A stretch of 52,622 nucleotides of DNA from Zobellia amurskyensis (GCF_009725985.1 NZ_RCNR01000031.1:1-52622), one strand, 5' to 3'. Counted from the first letter of the stretch, positions 9,713-17,358 are shown. The notes: a model not told the origin generated them from the letters alone. Numbers and translations: made by a program.

Positions 9713-10537
9713 ATGACATTACACGTAGCCATACAAGAGGTGCTGAAGGAAAAAGCGAGACCCCTACGCACATCCGAAATTGCAGGAATTCTAAACGAAA
9801 ATGGCTTGTACCGCAAAGGTAATGGTTCTCTAATTAAAGCTGGTCAAATCAGTGCTCGTATAAATAATTACCCACATTTATTTACCAAATTAAATGGTGT
9901 TATTTCCTTAAAAAGTTCAACTGGGGTTCCTGTAAAGAAAATCAAAAAGATATCTATGCGTAGGGTGATGGTTGATACTAATGATAATACCCCTGTGTTG
10001 GTGGAAAAACTTATGAAGCCCAAGAACTTTAATTCAATACCTGAAGTTGAAAATAAGGTTCCAGACCGGCCTGGTCTATATTGCATACGAATAGTAAATC
10101 CAAAATCGTTAAAACCCTTTTTAACAAAAGCCTTGCTAGAAAGAGGCCATAACATCATTTATATAGGTTTAGCTTCTAAAAGTCTAAAGAAGCGTTTTTT
10201 AGGACAAGAACTTCGTGCCAAAGGTCATGGTACATTTTTCAGAAGTTTAGGAGCCGTGTTAGGTTTTACTCCAGAGAAAGGATCATTGGTTGGAAAGAAA
10301 AACCAAAATAATTATAAATTTTCTAAATCAGATGAACAACAGATAGTGGCTTGGATAAATAAAAATTTGATTGTTAACTGGGTAGAAGTAATTGATAACT
10401 TGAATATAATAGAAAATACGCTTCTTAAAGAATATCAACCACTTTTAAATTTAACGGGAAACCCGGGTAGACTAATCGAAGTAAAGCAACTACGAGATGA
10501 ATGTAAACGAGTTGCAAGAGAGAATGCTAAATATTAG
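9713..10537 (+). CDS. HARE-HTH / GIY-YIG nuclease fusion protein
   Basis: Residues 1-67 match the HARE-HTH (HB1/ASXL) winged-helix pattern: VAIQEVLKEKARPLRTSEIA, then GLYRKGNGS and ARINNYPHLF. HARE-HTH modules occur in eukaryotic chromatin proteins and bacterial restriction enzymes, and have been proposed to sense DNA modification state. Residues about 119-250 form a GIY-YIG nuclease-like domain: GLY at 121-123, YIG at 150-152, Arg161 (KKRF), likely metal-binding Glu234 (IENTLLKEYQPLLN) and the closing Asn246. All expected catalytic positions are present, so it is probably active. A modification-directed DNA cutter is the natural inference. Its stop is three bases before the next gene, which encodes a copy of the McrB N-terminal domain. 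Confidence 0.78.
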   Translation: MTLHVAIQEVLKEKARPLRTSEIAGILNENGLYRKGNGSLIKAGQISARINNYPHLFTKLNGVISLKSSTGVPVKKIKKISMRRVMVDTNDNTPVLVEKLMKPKNFNSIPEVENKVPDRPGLYCIRIVNPKSLKPFLTKALLERGHNIIYIGLASKSLKKRFLGQELRAKGHGTFFRSLGAVLGFTPEKGSLVGKKNQNNYKFSKSDEQQIVAWINKNLIVNWVEVIDNLNIIENTLLKEYQPLLNLTGNPGRLIEVKQLRDECKRVARENAKY

Positions 10538-10540
10538 TCC

Positions 10541-10903
10541 ATGGAATCTAAAAAAGAAATAATAGCACATATCAATCAAAACTACAACGTAGTTTTAAGT
10601 AATAGAAACACTAGCTATTCTAAAATTAATAAATCTAAAAAAGTCTGGTGGTTTAATGTAGCTACATCAAAATTTACTGCTCCTGTAAATTTACTTTTAC
10701 AAATTGAGGGCGGCGTTTTTTGGATTGTTTTACCCACTGGTTTTGTAAAAGCAATTGACAAGGTTTTTAAAATTAGAGATGATAAAGATGTCGTTGATTT
10801 AGAAATAAATGCAGATAGCCGAAATTTTTTATGTGATGTAAAAAGTGGCGGTACGTTGTTTGATTTTAGTGAGTACATTAAAGAAGAAATTTATTTTTGT
10901 TGA
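10541..10903 (+). CDS. Free-standing copy of the McrB N-terminal domain
   Basis: The 120-residue protein aligns over its whole length with residues 4-121 of the McrB-like protein at 494-2506: both start M-x-SKKE-(L/I)-I, then share Y-x-V, NT-x-Y, WW-x-N, KF, a W-x-x-L-x-x-GF segment, F-x-IR-x-D, DLEI, and D-x-K-x-GGT-x-F-x-FS-x-YIK. It ends just where McrB continues into its next domain. No catalytic motif is visible. It follows the HARE-HTH/GIY-YIG gene by three bases and likely acts with it as a DNA- or protein-binding subunit. A decayed second mcrB copy is possible, but the frame is intact and the break is at the domain boundary. Confidence 0.68.
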   Translation: MESKKEIIAHINQNYNVVLSNRNTSYSKINKSKKVWWFNVATSKFTAPVNLLLQIEGGVFWIVLPTGFVKAIDKVFKIRDDKDVVDLEINADSRNFLCDVKSGGTLFDFSEYIKEEIYFC

Positions 10904-10925
10904 TACTGCATAAGCAGTTGAGTGT

Positions 10926-10961
10926 AATTAATATCTCATATCGCGATATGAGATATTAATT
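10926..10961. promoter_or_regulatory. Perfect 36-bp palindrome, probable antitoxin operator
   Basis: Every base pairs symmetrically around the centre of TCGCGA at 10941-10946 (core CTCATATCGCGATATGAG at 10935-10952, extended by AT-rich arms to 10926 and 10961). The core TATCGCGATAT recurs once at 11004-11014. The site is 62 bases before the likely antitoxin start, in the only sizeable non-coding gap of the defence block. Symmetry and position suggest an operator for a dimeric HTH regulator, most simply the antitoxin. There is no T-run on either side, so a terminator is less likely. Confidence 0.72.
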
Positions 10962-11001
10962 TGTAATAAATTGTAAATATGAACGTTATGTCGTATTATT
11001 G

Positions 11002-11017
11002 CGTATCGCGATATACG
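11002..11017. promoter_or_regulatory. Second TATCGCGATAT operator-like site
   Basis: CGTATCGCGATATACG shares the 11-base core TATCGCGATAT with the 36-bp palindrome and is itself an imperfect dyad (CGTAT...ATACG). It lies between the palindrome and the ATG at 11024. Two copies of one core flanking the presumed promoter are typical of autoregulated toxin-antitoxin operons. Confidence 0.55.
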
Positions 11018-11023
11018 ATAATT

Positions 11024-11542
11024 ATGAAAAGAAGCAGTTTGCACCAAATGAAACCTCAGGATATAGTAGTATTGGCTAAGGTCATTTGCATGGGTAATGA
11101 CGGATATATTCAAGTGGCATTAGCAGAAAGCCTGTATATGAGTCAATCAGAAATTAGTAGTTCTTTAAAACGGTCTTCATTTTCGGGTTTATTAATTAAT
11201 AAAGGACAAGAAGTGGAACGTAAACTCTTTTTTGATTTCATCCAATACGGCTTGAGTCTAGTTTTTCCTGAACATCCAGGGGCTATTGTCAGGGGGACTT
11301 TAACTGCGCATAGTGCCCCTCCGTTAGATTTGGATTTTTTGAGTGATGAAAAATATGTTTGGCCTTATGCACAAGGGCAATCAAGAGGCCAAAGCATTAC
11401 TCCGTTATACCCAACCGTACCCCAAGCGGCTAAACTAGACGCTAACTTTCATGAATTATTGGCGCTATTTGATGCCGTTCGTGTTGGTCGCACTCGTGAA
11501 AAAAATAGGGCCTTGGAGATTTTGGAACAACGGTTATGCTAA
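11024..11542 (+). CDS. HTH protein, probable antitoxin of an AbiE-like toxin-antitoxin pair
   Basis: Near the N-terminus a winged-helix pattern is visible (MKPQDIVVLAKVICMG, then ALAESLYMSQSEISSSLKRS, a helix-turn-helix with SQSEISSSL as recognition helix), followed by a Pro/Leu-rich C-terminal part. A longer reading from ATG 10979 would translate straight through the second operator site, so ATG 11024 (or 11048) is the better start. The gene overlaps the nucleotidyltransferase gene by seven bases, the standard layout of antitoxin then toxin. It probably binds the upstream palindrome and represses the operon. Not a close match to AbiEi that I can name, so the antitoxin role is inferred from neighbour and operator. 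Confidence 0.66.
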   Translation: MKRSSLHQMKPQDIVVLAKVICMGNDGYIQVALAESLYMSQSEISSSLKRSSFSGLLINKGQEVERKLFFDFIQYGLSLVFPEHPGAIVRGTLTAHSAPPLDLDFLSDEKYVWPYAQGQSRGQSITPLYPTVPQAAKLDANFHELLALFDAVRVGRTREKNRALEILEQRLC

Positions 11543-12231
11543 AAAACACTTTAATAAATAGGCTAGCTACGAAAAAGGTGGCATTGGCCCTAGGCGAACT
11601 AAACGAACAGGTAGTTTACGTAGGTGGTGCAATCGTAAGCCTTTATATAGATGACCCGGCAGCAGAAGATATACGACCAACAAAGGATATTGATTTAACC
11701 TTTCAGGTTGCAACCGTTAATAAATTAGAGCAGCTGCGAGAAGATTTAAATGAGAAAGGATTTTATCAAAGTTCTCAAGAAGAGATAATTTGCAGATTCC
11801 TTTACCAGGATTTAAAAGTGGATGTGATGTCCACACAGTCAGTGGGATGGGCGCCGTCCAACCCTTGGTTTAAGAAAGGTTTTGACCAAGCTATTTCTAT
11901 TGATTTAGATGATGTTGAGATTAAGGTTTTACCATTGCCCTATTTTTTAGCTACAAAATTAGAAGCCTTTAATGACCGGGGTATCAAAGATGTGTATGCA
12001 AGTCATGACTTGGAAGATTTGGTATATCTTTTTAATTACACATCAACTGTTGCATCGCAAATTTCAGATTCCCACGAAGACTTAAAAAGCTACTTGGCCG
12101 AAAAACTAAAAGAGATTACGGAAAACCGTACTATAATGTCAGCAATGCGAGGTAGCTTGTACTACGAACATGCAGATGAACGCATGGAAATTATTAAGGA
12201 ACGTTTACAAAATATAATTGATGGCATTTAA
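11536..12231 (+). CDS. AbiEii-type nucleotidyltransferase, probable toxin
   Basis: This is a DNA polymerase beta-like nucleotidyltransferase: GGAIVSLYI at about residues 32-40, TKDIDLTF with the D-x-D pair near 57-59, and a third acidic residue in LKVDVMS near 98. The downstream KLEAFNDRG...SHDLEDLVYLF segment is typical of AbiEii/AbiGii and MNT-like families. Members act as toxins by transferring nucleotides to tRNA or proteins. The gene overlaps the HTH gene by seven bases upstream and hsdR by eleven bases downstream. Its length of 231 is on the short side of AbiEii. A housekeeping nucleotidyltransferase is unlikely in this location. Confidence 0.74.
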   Translation: MLKNTLINRLATKKVALALGELNEQVVYVGGAIVSLYIDDPAAEDIRPTKDIDLTFQVATVNKLEQLREDLNEKGFYQSSQEEIICRFLYQDLKVDVMSTQSVGWAPSNPWFKKGFDQAISIDLDDVEIKVLPLPYFLATKLEAFNDRGIKDVYASHDLEDLVYLFNYTSTVASQISDSHEDLKSYLAEKLKEITENRTIMSAMRGSLYYEHADERMEIIKERLQNIIDGI

Positions 12232-15187
12232 CGAGCTTAACAGTGTAGAACATTATATAGTACATCAGCTAAGTGGTGTAAACTTAAACAATACTTCCAT
12301 TGCGGAACCTCAAAGCAGGTATGGTGCCAATTGGCAATTTGTAGCGCCATCAGAATTGAAGAGAAGTATTAATGAGGTGTTGGTTGAATCAGAGTTAAAA
12401 GAGGCCCTAATTCGGCTAAACCCTGAAATAAGTGCTAATCATGATTTAGCGGATGAAGTCATTTATAAACTAAGAACCATTTTACTTGCTGTTAACCAAG
12501 TTGGTTTGGTAAAAGCTAATGAAGAGTTTTTTAAATGGATGACAGGTGAAAAAACGATGCCTTTTGGAGAAAACAACCGGCACGTACCTGTTCAATTAAT
12601 TGATTTTGAGAATTTAACGAACAATAGATATATAGTAACCAATCAATACCGTATTCGTCACCGAGAAACCAAAATTCCTGATATCGTAATGATGATAAAT
12701 GGAATACCGGTTGTGGTAGGCGAGGCTAAAACGCCTATCCGACCTTCCGTAAGTTGGTTGGATGGAGCGCATGAAGTCCATAATATTTATGAAAATGCAG
12801 TTCCTCAATTATTTGTGCCAAATATACTCTCTTTTGCTACAGAGGGTAAAGAGTTATATTATGGCGCCATACGTTGTCCTTTAGGGTATTGGGCTCCTTG
12901 GAGGCTGGAAAATGATGAGGATGCAATTGCAAAAAGGCTTGGGTTGGGTGAAGTAGGCAAGGAGCTATCGGACTTATTAAACCCTGCAAGGCTATTAGAT
13001 ATCATGCGTAATTTTTCCCTGTTTTCTACGGATAAGAAAAAGAGAAGAATAAAAATTATTCCACGATTTCAGCAATATGAAGGAGCTAATAAAATTGTAG
13101 AAAGGGTAAAAGATGGGCGCATAAAAAAAGGGCTGATTTGGCATTTTCAAGGTTCTGGGAAATCCTTTTTAATGGTATTTGCCGCTCAAAAATTAAGGCG
13201 CATGCCGGAGTTGAAAAGTCCAACCGTAATTATACTAGTAGACCGAACTGATTTAGATACGCAGATATCGGGAACTTTCAACGCGGCTGACATAGCTAAT
13301 GTAGAGACTACGGATAACATCAAGGAATTACAGACCATGTTGGAGCGAGACACCCGAAAAATCATAGTCTCTACGATTTTTAAGTTCCGGGATGCCAAAC
13401 CCAACATGAATACCCGTGAAAATATTATTGTTCTGGTAGATGAAGCTCATAGAACGCAGGAAGGTGATTTGGGGCGTCAAATGCGTGCCGCATTACCAAA
13501 TGCATTTCTCTTTGGTTTAACTGGAACACCGGTTAATAAAGCAGATAAAAACACCTTTTGGGCTTTTGGGTCCAAAGAGGATACGGGTGGGTATATGTCA
13601 CGTTACACTTTTCAAGATTCTATTAGAGACGATGCTACTTTGCCCTTGCATTTTGAGCCTAGACTGGTAGACGTTCATGTAGATAAAGAAAACATAGATA
13701 AAGCATTTGAAATTTTTAAGGAAAGTGCTGCATTATCTGATGAGGAGGCAGATGCCCTCAATAAGAAATCAGCTAAGATGGCTGCTTTTTTAAAGTCGCC
13801 CGAACGGGTTTCAAAAATTGTAGATGATATTGCTATTCACTATAGAGAGAAGGTAGCGCCCCATGGCTTTAAAGCCATGATAGTTACACCTGACCGGTAT
13901 GCCTGTGTACAATACAAGGAGCTATTGGATAAACACTTTTCTACGGAAGCAAGTGAAGTGGTCATTTCTACGTCCGCAAATGATACTTTTGATTTTAAAC
14001 AAAAATGGGGAGTAGACAAAAGTAAGCAAGAGAAGATTGTAGAACGATTTAACGACGCACAATCTGACTTGAAATTTATAATTGTGACAGCTAAACTACT
14101 TACTGGTTTTGATGCGCCCATACTCCAAACCATGTACTTGGATAAATCAATTAAAGACCACACCTTGCTTCAGGCTATTTGTCGCACAAACCGTTTGTAT
14201 CCAAATAAGAGTTTTGGACGTATCGTTGATTATTTTGGCGTGTTTGATGATGCAGCTAAAGCGTTGCAGTTTGATGAAGAAAGTGTGAAAACGGTAATTT
14301 CTAATTTATCTGAATTGCGTGAAAAACTACCTAGTGCGATGAGAGATGCATTAAGTCACTTTCTTAAGGTAGATAGGTCTTTGGAGGGGTTTGAGGGGCT
14401 AGAAGCTGCTCAAAACGCCATTAGGTCGGATAAAGAAAAAGATGCGTTCGCAAAGGATTTTAAATATTTAAGTAGGCTTTGGGAATCACTCTCTCCAGAT
14501 AGTATTTTGGATGTATATAATGAAGATTATAAGTGGTTGTCCCAAGTATTTGAATCTGTAAAGCCTGCATCCGATAACATTGGTAAATTACTATGGTTCT
14601 CTTTAGGTGCGCAAACAACTAAACTTATTCATGAGAATGTTCATGTGGGCGATGTGCATCAATTAGATGAATTTATATTAGATGCAGATGTCATAGAGGA
14701 CATATTCAACAATCCGGACCCTAAAAATGCCAAAAAACTTGAAAAAATATTAATCAAACGATTTAAGAAGCATGCAGGAGACCCAAAGTTTCGTTCACTT
14801 AGTGAACGCCTTGAGGAATTAAGGGATAAGGCAGAACAAGGTTTGATTACTTCCATAGAGTTTGTTAAAGAGCTTTGTAAGTTGGCCAAAGAAACGGTAC
14901 AGGCAGAAAAGGAGCTACAAGAACTTATTCAAGAAAAGACACCACAAGCGGCGCTAACGGAATTGTTCACCGAGCTAAAAACTGACCAAACACCTGCGGT
15001 TGTAGAACGTATAGTTGCAGATATTGACGCACATGTTCGTATCGTTAGTTTTGATGGATGGCAACAAACAAGTAACGGAGAAAGAGAGGTTCAAAAATCC
15101 TTAAGGAAAATTCTGTGGGCCAAGTATAAAATTAAGGATCAAGTGCTTTTTGATAGGGCCTATGCGTACATTAAAGAATACTATTAG
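12221..15187 (+). CDS. hsdR: Type I restriction enzyme motor/nuclease subunit HsdR
   Basis: HsdR supplies DNA translocation and cleavage to the type I complex with HsdM and HsdS. Visible: N-terminal PD-(D/E)XK nuclease (IPDIVMMINGIPVVVGEAKTP, about 144-170), Walker A HFQGSGKSFLM near 308, DEAHRTQEGDLGR near 406, FGLTGTPV near 428, and the motif VI region LLQAICRTNRLYP near 650. The C-terminal helical tail binds the methylase core. The length of about 988 is normal. ATG 12221 is preferred to the in-frame TTG at 12218; it overlaps the toxin gene by eleven bases, implying coupled translation. Separation from hsdS by about 11.7 kb of other defence genes is unusual. Confidence 0.92.
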   Translation: MAFNELNSVEHYIVHQLSGVNLNNTSIAEPQSRYGANWQFVAPSELKRSINEVLVESELKEALIRLNPEISANHDLADEVIYKLRTILLAVNQVGLVKANEEFFKWMTGEKTMPFGENNRHVPVQLIDFENLTNNRYIVTNQYRIRHRETKIPDIVMMINGIPVVVGEAKTPIRPSVSWLDGAHEVHNIYENAVPQLFVPNILSFATEGKELYYGAIRCPLGYWAPWRLENDEDAIAKRLGLGEVGKELSDLLNPARLLDIMRNFSLFSTDKKKRRIKIIPRFQQYEGANKIVERVKDGRIKKGLIWHFQGSGKSFLMVFAAQKLRRMPELKSPTVIILVDRTDLDTQISGTFNAADIANVETTDNIKELQTMLERDTRKIIVSTIFKFRDAKPNMNTRENIIVLVDEAHRTQEGDLGRQMRAALPNAFLFGLTGTPVNKADKNTFWAFGSKEDTGGYMSRYTFQDSIRDDATLPLHFEPRLVDVHVDKENIDKAFEIFKESAALSDEEADALNKKSAKMAAFLKSPERVSKIVDDIAIHYREKVAPHGFKAMIVTPDRYACVQYKELLDKHFSTEASEVVISTSANDTFDFKQKWGVDKSKQEKIVERFNDAQSDLKFIIVTAKLLTGFDAPILQTMYLDKSIKDHTLLQAICRTNRLYPNKSFGRIVDYFGVFDDAAKALQFDEESVKTVISNLSELREKLPSAMRDALSHFLKVDRSLEGFEGLEAAQNAIRSDKEKDAFAKDFKYLSRLWESLSPDSILDVYNEDYKWLSQVFESVKPASDNIGKLLWFSLGAQTTKLIHENVHVGDVHQLDEFILDADVIEDIFNNPDPKNAKKLEKILIKRFKKHAGDPKFRSLSERLEELRDKAEQGLITSIEFVKELCKLAKETVQAEKELQELIQEKTPQAALTELFTELKTDQTPAVVERIVADIDAHVRIVSFDGWQQTSNGEREVQKSLRKILWAKYKIKDQVLFDRAYAYIKEYY

Positions 15188-15382
15188 TAATGTTGCAATT
15201 GAATTTTTTGTTGATTGTTGAATATTTGATAAGTATTCCTGTTAATCCTAGTAATAGGTACGGTTTATGGGGCAACTAGAATGCAACAAGGATTCAACAT
15301 TTATATTGTTGATTGTAAGTTGAAAGTATGTTGAGTAATAAAGAGCCTGCCGGCTGGGCATCTTTAGTCACCTAGCAACAAT
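15188..15382. other. Intergenic gap between convergent hsdR and mobility module
   Basis: An AT-rich non-coding gap between convergent genes. The 11-base string TTGTTGATTGT occurs at 15208-15218 and again at 15306-15316. A weak hairpin (AGCC-TGCC-GGCT near 15343) is too short to call a terminator. No gene or RNA is seen. Confidence 0.45.
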
Positions 15383-16573
15383 TCAACCAGCGATGAGCTC
15401 CTGTTTTTTAAACGTATAATGCCTCCCTTTATGAACTGTTTTGTCCACCCATGGTTTTTGGGTTGTGGGCATAATAGAAAGGTGATATTTCTCATAGGAG
15501 CTATTGGTGCTCTCAAGTTTAAAGTAATTTTTAACTACATCAGAAACCTTTGAAGAAGAAACACGAATATTGTTCTGAGAAAGTTTTTCCACTAAGTCAC
15601 TATTAGAGTATTTTAATTCAGTTACTTCAAAAACATCAAATTCATCAAGTAAAATTTGTTCAATTTCTTTATGTACGTAGGTCTTATTTGCCTTCATGAG
15701 ACGGTCTAAAGCTGGTGTATGAATTAAATTTTTGTCAAACCACATACGTGTGGTCTTCTTAGTGGAAATCACTCTAGAATTTAAGAAATGAGTGAAAAAG
15801 GGTATTTCTTTCTCTAGTTCATCTAGTAGATTAGGCTTCTCTTTGGTAAATGGTTCTATCTTCCTGACCCAATACCTAATCTCTTGATCATCTATATATA
15901 TGAAGTTGTCTTCATTATTAGAGCAAAGAATAAACTTTCCGAAAAAAGAACCTTCTATTTTATCTTTTCCTTTTGATTCACTTTTATAACTCTTTGCAGT
16001 AGAGAGGTTTTTAAGTCGTTCACTATCCTCCCTTTTGTCTAATAATACTTCATCGACCGCAATAATCAGTTTTGCGGCCCAATCAGTATTAAACCTGCTA
16101 CGAAAATCTTCATTTTTGTTAATGGTCATGTTGCCTTGGAATATGAGTTTTAACCAATTTAGAAATGTGGTTTTTCCCGTGTTTCGTTCTGAACTAACTA
16201 AAGCTAAAATGGGTAATATTTGAGTGGGCTTTTGCCATAGGATAGTTAAATAGTCTACCCCAAGGTCATACTGCTCACCAAAAATATGGTGTAAGAAGGT
16301 TTTGGTCGTTTTGAACTCTCCATAGGTGCTATGATGATGTAATTGTTCATACGTATTATAAAATCCACCTATTTCCGATTTATAATCAATATGTGAAGGG
16401 ATTAAGCAGAAGCCGTCGTATTTTGGTATAGTGGCAATAAAGTCCTTTCCAAAATCTGTGATGATTTCCCCTTTGTTCCATCGTAATAAAACTTTAATGC
16501 TATCACCACTAAACAGGGGTAGATTACTAATCTTGTAATACTCCGTTCCTATGCGTAGATATTCTGTTTCCAT
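15383..16573 (-). CDS. SF3-like primase-helicase family protein of the integrative element
   Basis: The 396-residue protein has an SF3/virulence-E-type ATPase layout: Walker A SSERNTGKTTF at about 128-137, Walker B LIIAVDEVLLD at about 169-179 and a sensor-like FILCSNNEDN near 212-221. Proteins of this type are replication helicases of phages, plasmids and integrative elements in Bacteroidota and usually act after a primase, which I do not see. The C-terminal 100 residues look like a winged-helix DNA-binding region. It lies three bases after the preceding small gene, in the leftward mobility operon. It is convergent with hsdR. Confidence 0.72.
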   Translation of the reverse strand: METEYLRIGTEYYKISNLPLFSGDSIKVLLRWNKGEIITDFGKDFIATIPKYDGFCLIPSHIDYKSEIGGFYNTYEQLHHHSTYGEFKTTKTFLHHIFGEQYDLGVDYLTILWQKPTQILPILALVSSERNTGKTTFLNWLKLIFQGNMTINKNEDFRSRFNTDWAAKLIIAVDEVLLDKREDSERLKNLSTAKSYKSESKGKDKIEGSFFGKFILCSNNEDNFIYIDDQEIRYWVRKIEPFTKEKPNLLDELEKEIPFFTHFLNSRVISTKKTTRMWFDKNLIHTPALDRLMKANKTYVHKEIEQILLDEFDVFEVTELKYSNSDLVEKLSQNNIRVSSSKVSDVVKNYFKLESTNSSYEKYHLSIMPTTQKPWVDKTVHKGRHYTFKKQELIAG

Positions 16574-16576
16574 AAC

Positions 16577-16900
16577 TTATACATTAGCGGTTAAGCGACC
16601 AATTTTGGTCTCGTCAATTTCCCCGAATTTTTTTGTAAAGTTGATGCGAATCTCAACTCCATTTAAATACTTATCCTCTTTGCAAATTTCTTTAATCCTT
16701 TCTTCAATTTGTTGCATAGGTAATCTATGGTTATAGTGAAGTATTTCTCTAATTGTATTAAGTTTTGAAATTATACTGTTTAGAGAACGAACGAGATTAG
16801 GCTCCCTGCTATAAGAGCTAATCATACTCTTGATGTCAATTATTAAAGTTTCTATGTTAACTACTCCGTCTGGAGCTATATTTTTTTCTTGAATCTTCAT
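16577..16900 (-). CDS. Small unrecognised mobile-element protein
   Basis: A 107-residue soluble helical protein with no recognised motif. It sits nine bases after the HTH gene and three bases before the SF3-like helicase in the same leftward operon, so it is probably an accessory protein of element replication or excision. Clean start (ATG) and tight spacing support a real gene. Confidence 0.55.
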   Translation of the reverse strand: MKIQEKNIAPDGVVNIETLIIDIKSMISSYSREPNLVRSLNSIISKLNTIREILHYNHRLPMQQIEERIKEICKEDKYLNGVEIRINFTKKFGEIDETKIGRLTANV

Positions 16901-16909
16901 AGCGATACT

Positions 16910-17233
16910 TTAAATTTGGTTTTTGAATAGATACTCATCAGCTTTTAGTTCTAATGAAGATTTTGATGTACCACCTTGAATCCATTGTACAAGTTCTGAC
17001 TTTAAAAAGTAGAGACGTTTCCCCTGTTTATGATAAGGGATTTTGTTTTTATGAACTAAGCCATAAATGGTAAACTTGCTAAGCTTTATAAGTAAAGCGG
17101 CTTCTTCAATTGTTAAAAATGCTTCAACCTCAGAATCTATCTCCTTCGAGGAAAAGTTGTTTAAATGGTTAATAATTTGCTTTGCTAAGTACTCAATGCC
17201 TTCTTTCGAAAGGACTAGTAATTCTTCTTTCAT
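16910..17233 (-). CDS. Excisionase-family helix-turn-helix protein
   Basis: Residues about 40-90 form the MerR/excisionase HTH seen next to Bacteroidota integrases: LTIEEAALLIKLSKFTIYGL, then HKNKIPYHKQGKRLYF and LVQWIQGG. Such proteins bend DNA at attachment sites or regulate replication genes. It heads the three-gene operon with the small unknown protein and SF3-like helicase. A leftward terminator hairpin lies at 17321-17358, just upstream, so it likely has its own promoter in 17234-17320. Confidence 0.7.
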   Translation of the reverse strand: MKEELLVLSKEGIEYLAKQIINHLNNFSSKEIDSEVEAFLTIEEAALLIKLSKFTIYGLVHKNKIPYHKQGKRLYFLKSELVQWIQGGTSKSSLELKADEYLFKNQI

Positions 17234-17320
17234 TACATAAAGTTTTATAATTTATAATGACGAAAGTAAATTGAAGAAGTGCTTTTTAGATATGTTTTCG
17301 GAATCGTTTCGGAATTGAGT

Positions 17321-17358
17321 GAAAAACAACAAGACGCTGGTTTTCAGCGTCTTGTTGT
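17321..17358 (-). terminator. Leftward rho-independent terminator of the integrase unit
   Basis: A 14-bp perfect stem (ACAACAAGACGCTG at 17326-17339 with its complement at 17345-17358) has a 5-base loop. Read on the minus strand the hairpin is followed by TTTTT. It lies downstream of the frameshifted gene and integrase and before the HTH gene, so it separates two leftward transcription units. Confidence 0.8.

Noticed and set aside
10541-10903. Calling this gene an mcrB pseudogene fragment
   Set aside because: It has its own ATG, an intact frame and ends at the domain boundary, with operon-like spacing; the possibility remains but is less likely.
10926-10961. Transcription terminator or CRISPR-type repeat reading of the long palindrome
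   Set aside because: No loop and no T-run follow it, it occurs only once in full, and the core recurs in front of an HTH gene, which fits an operator better.
15208-15316. attL/attR repeats for the element
   Set aside because: The 11-base repeat lies inside the island between cargo and mobility genes and does not match the mnmE 3' end.
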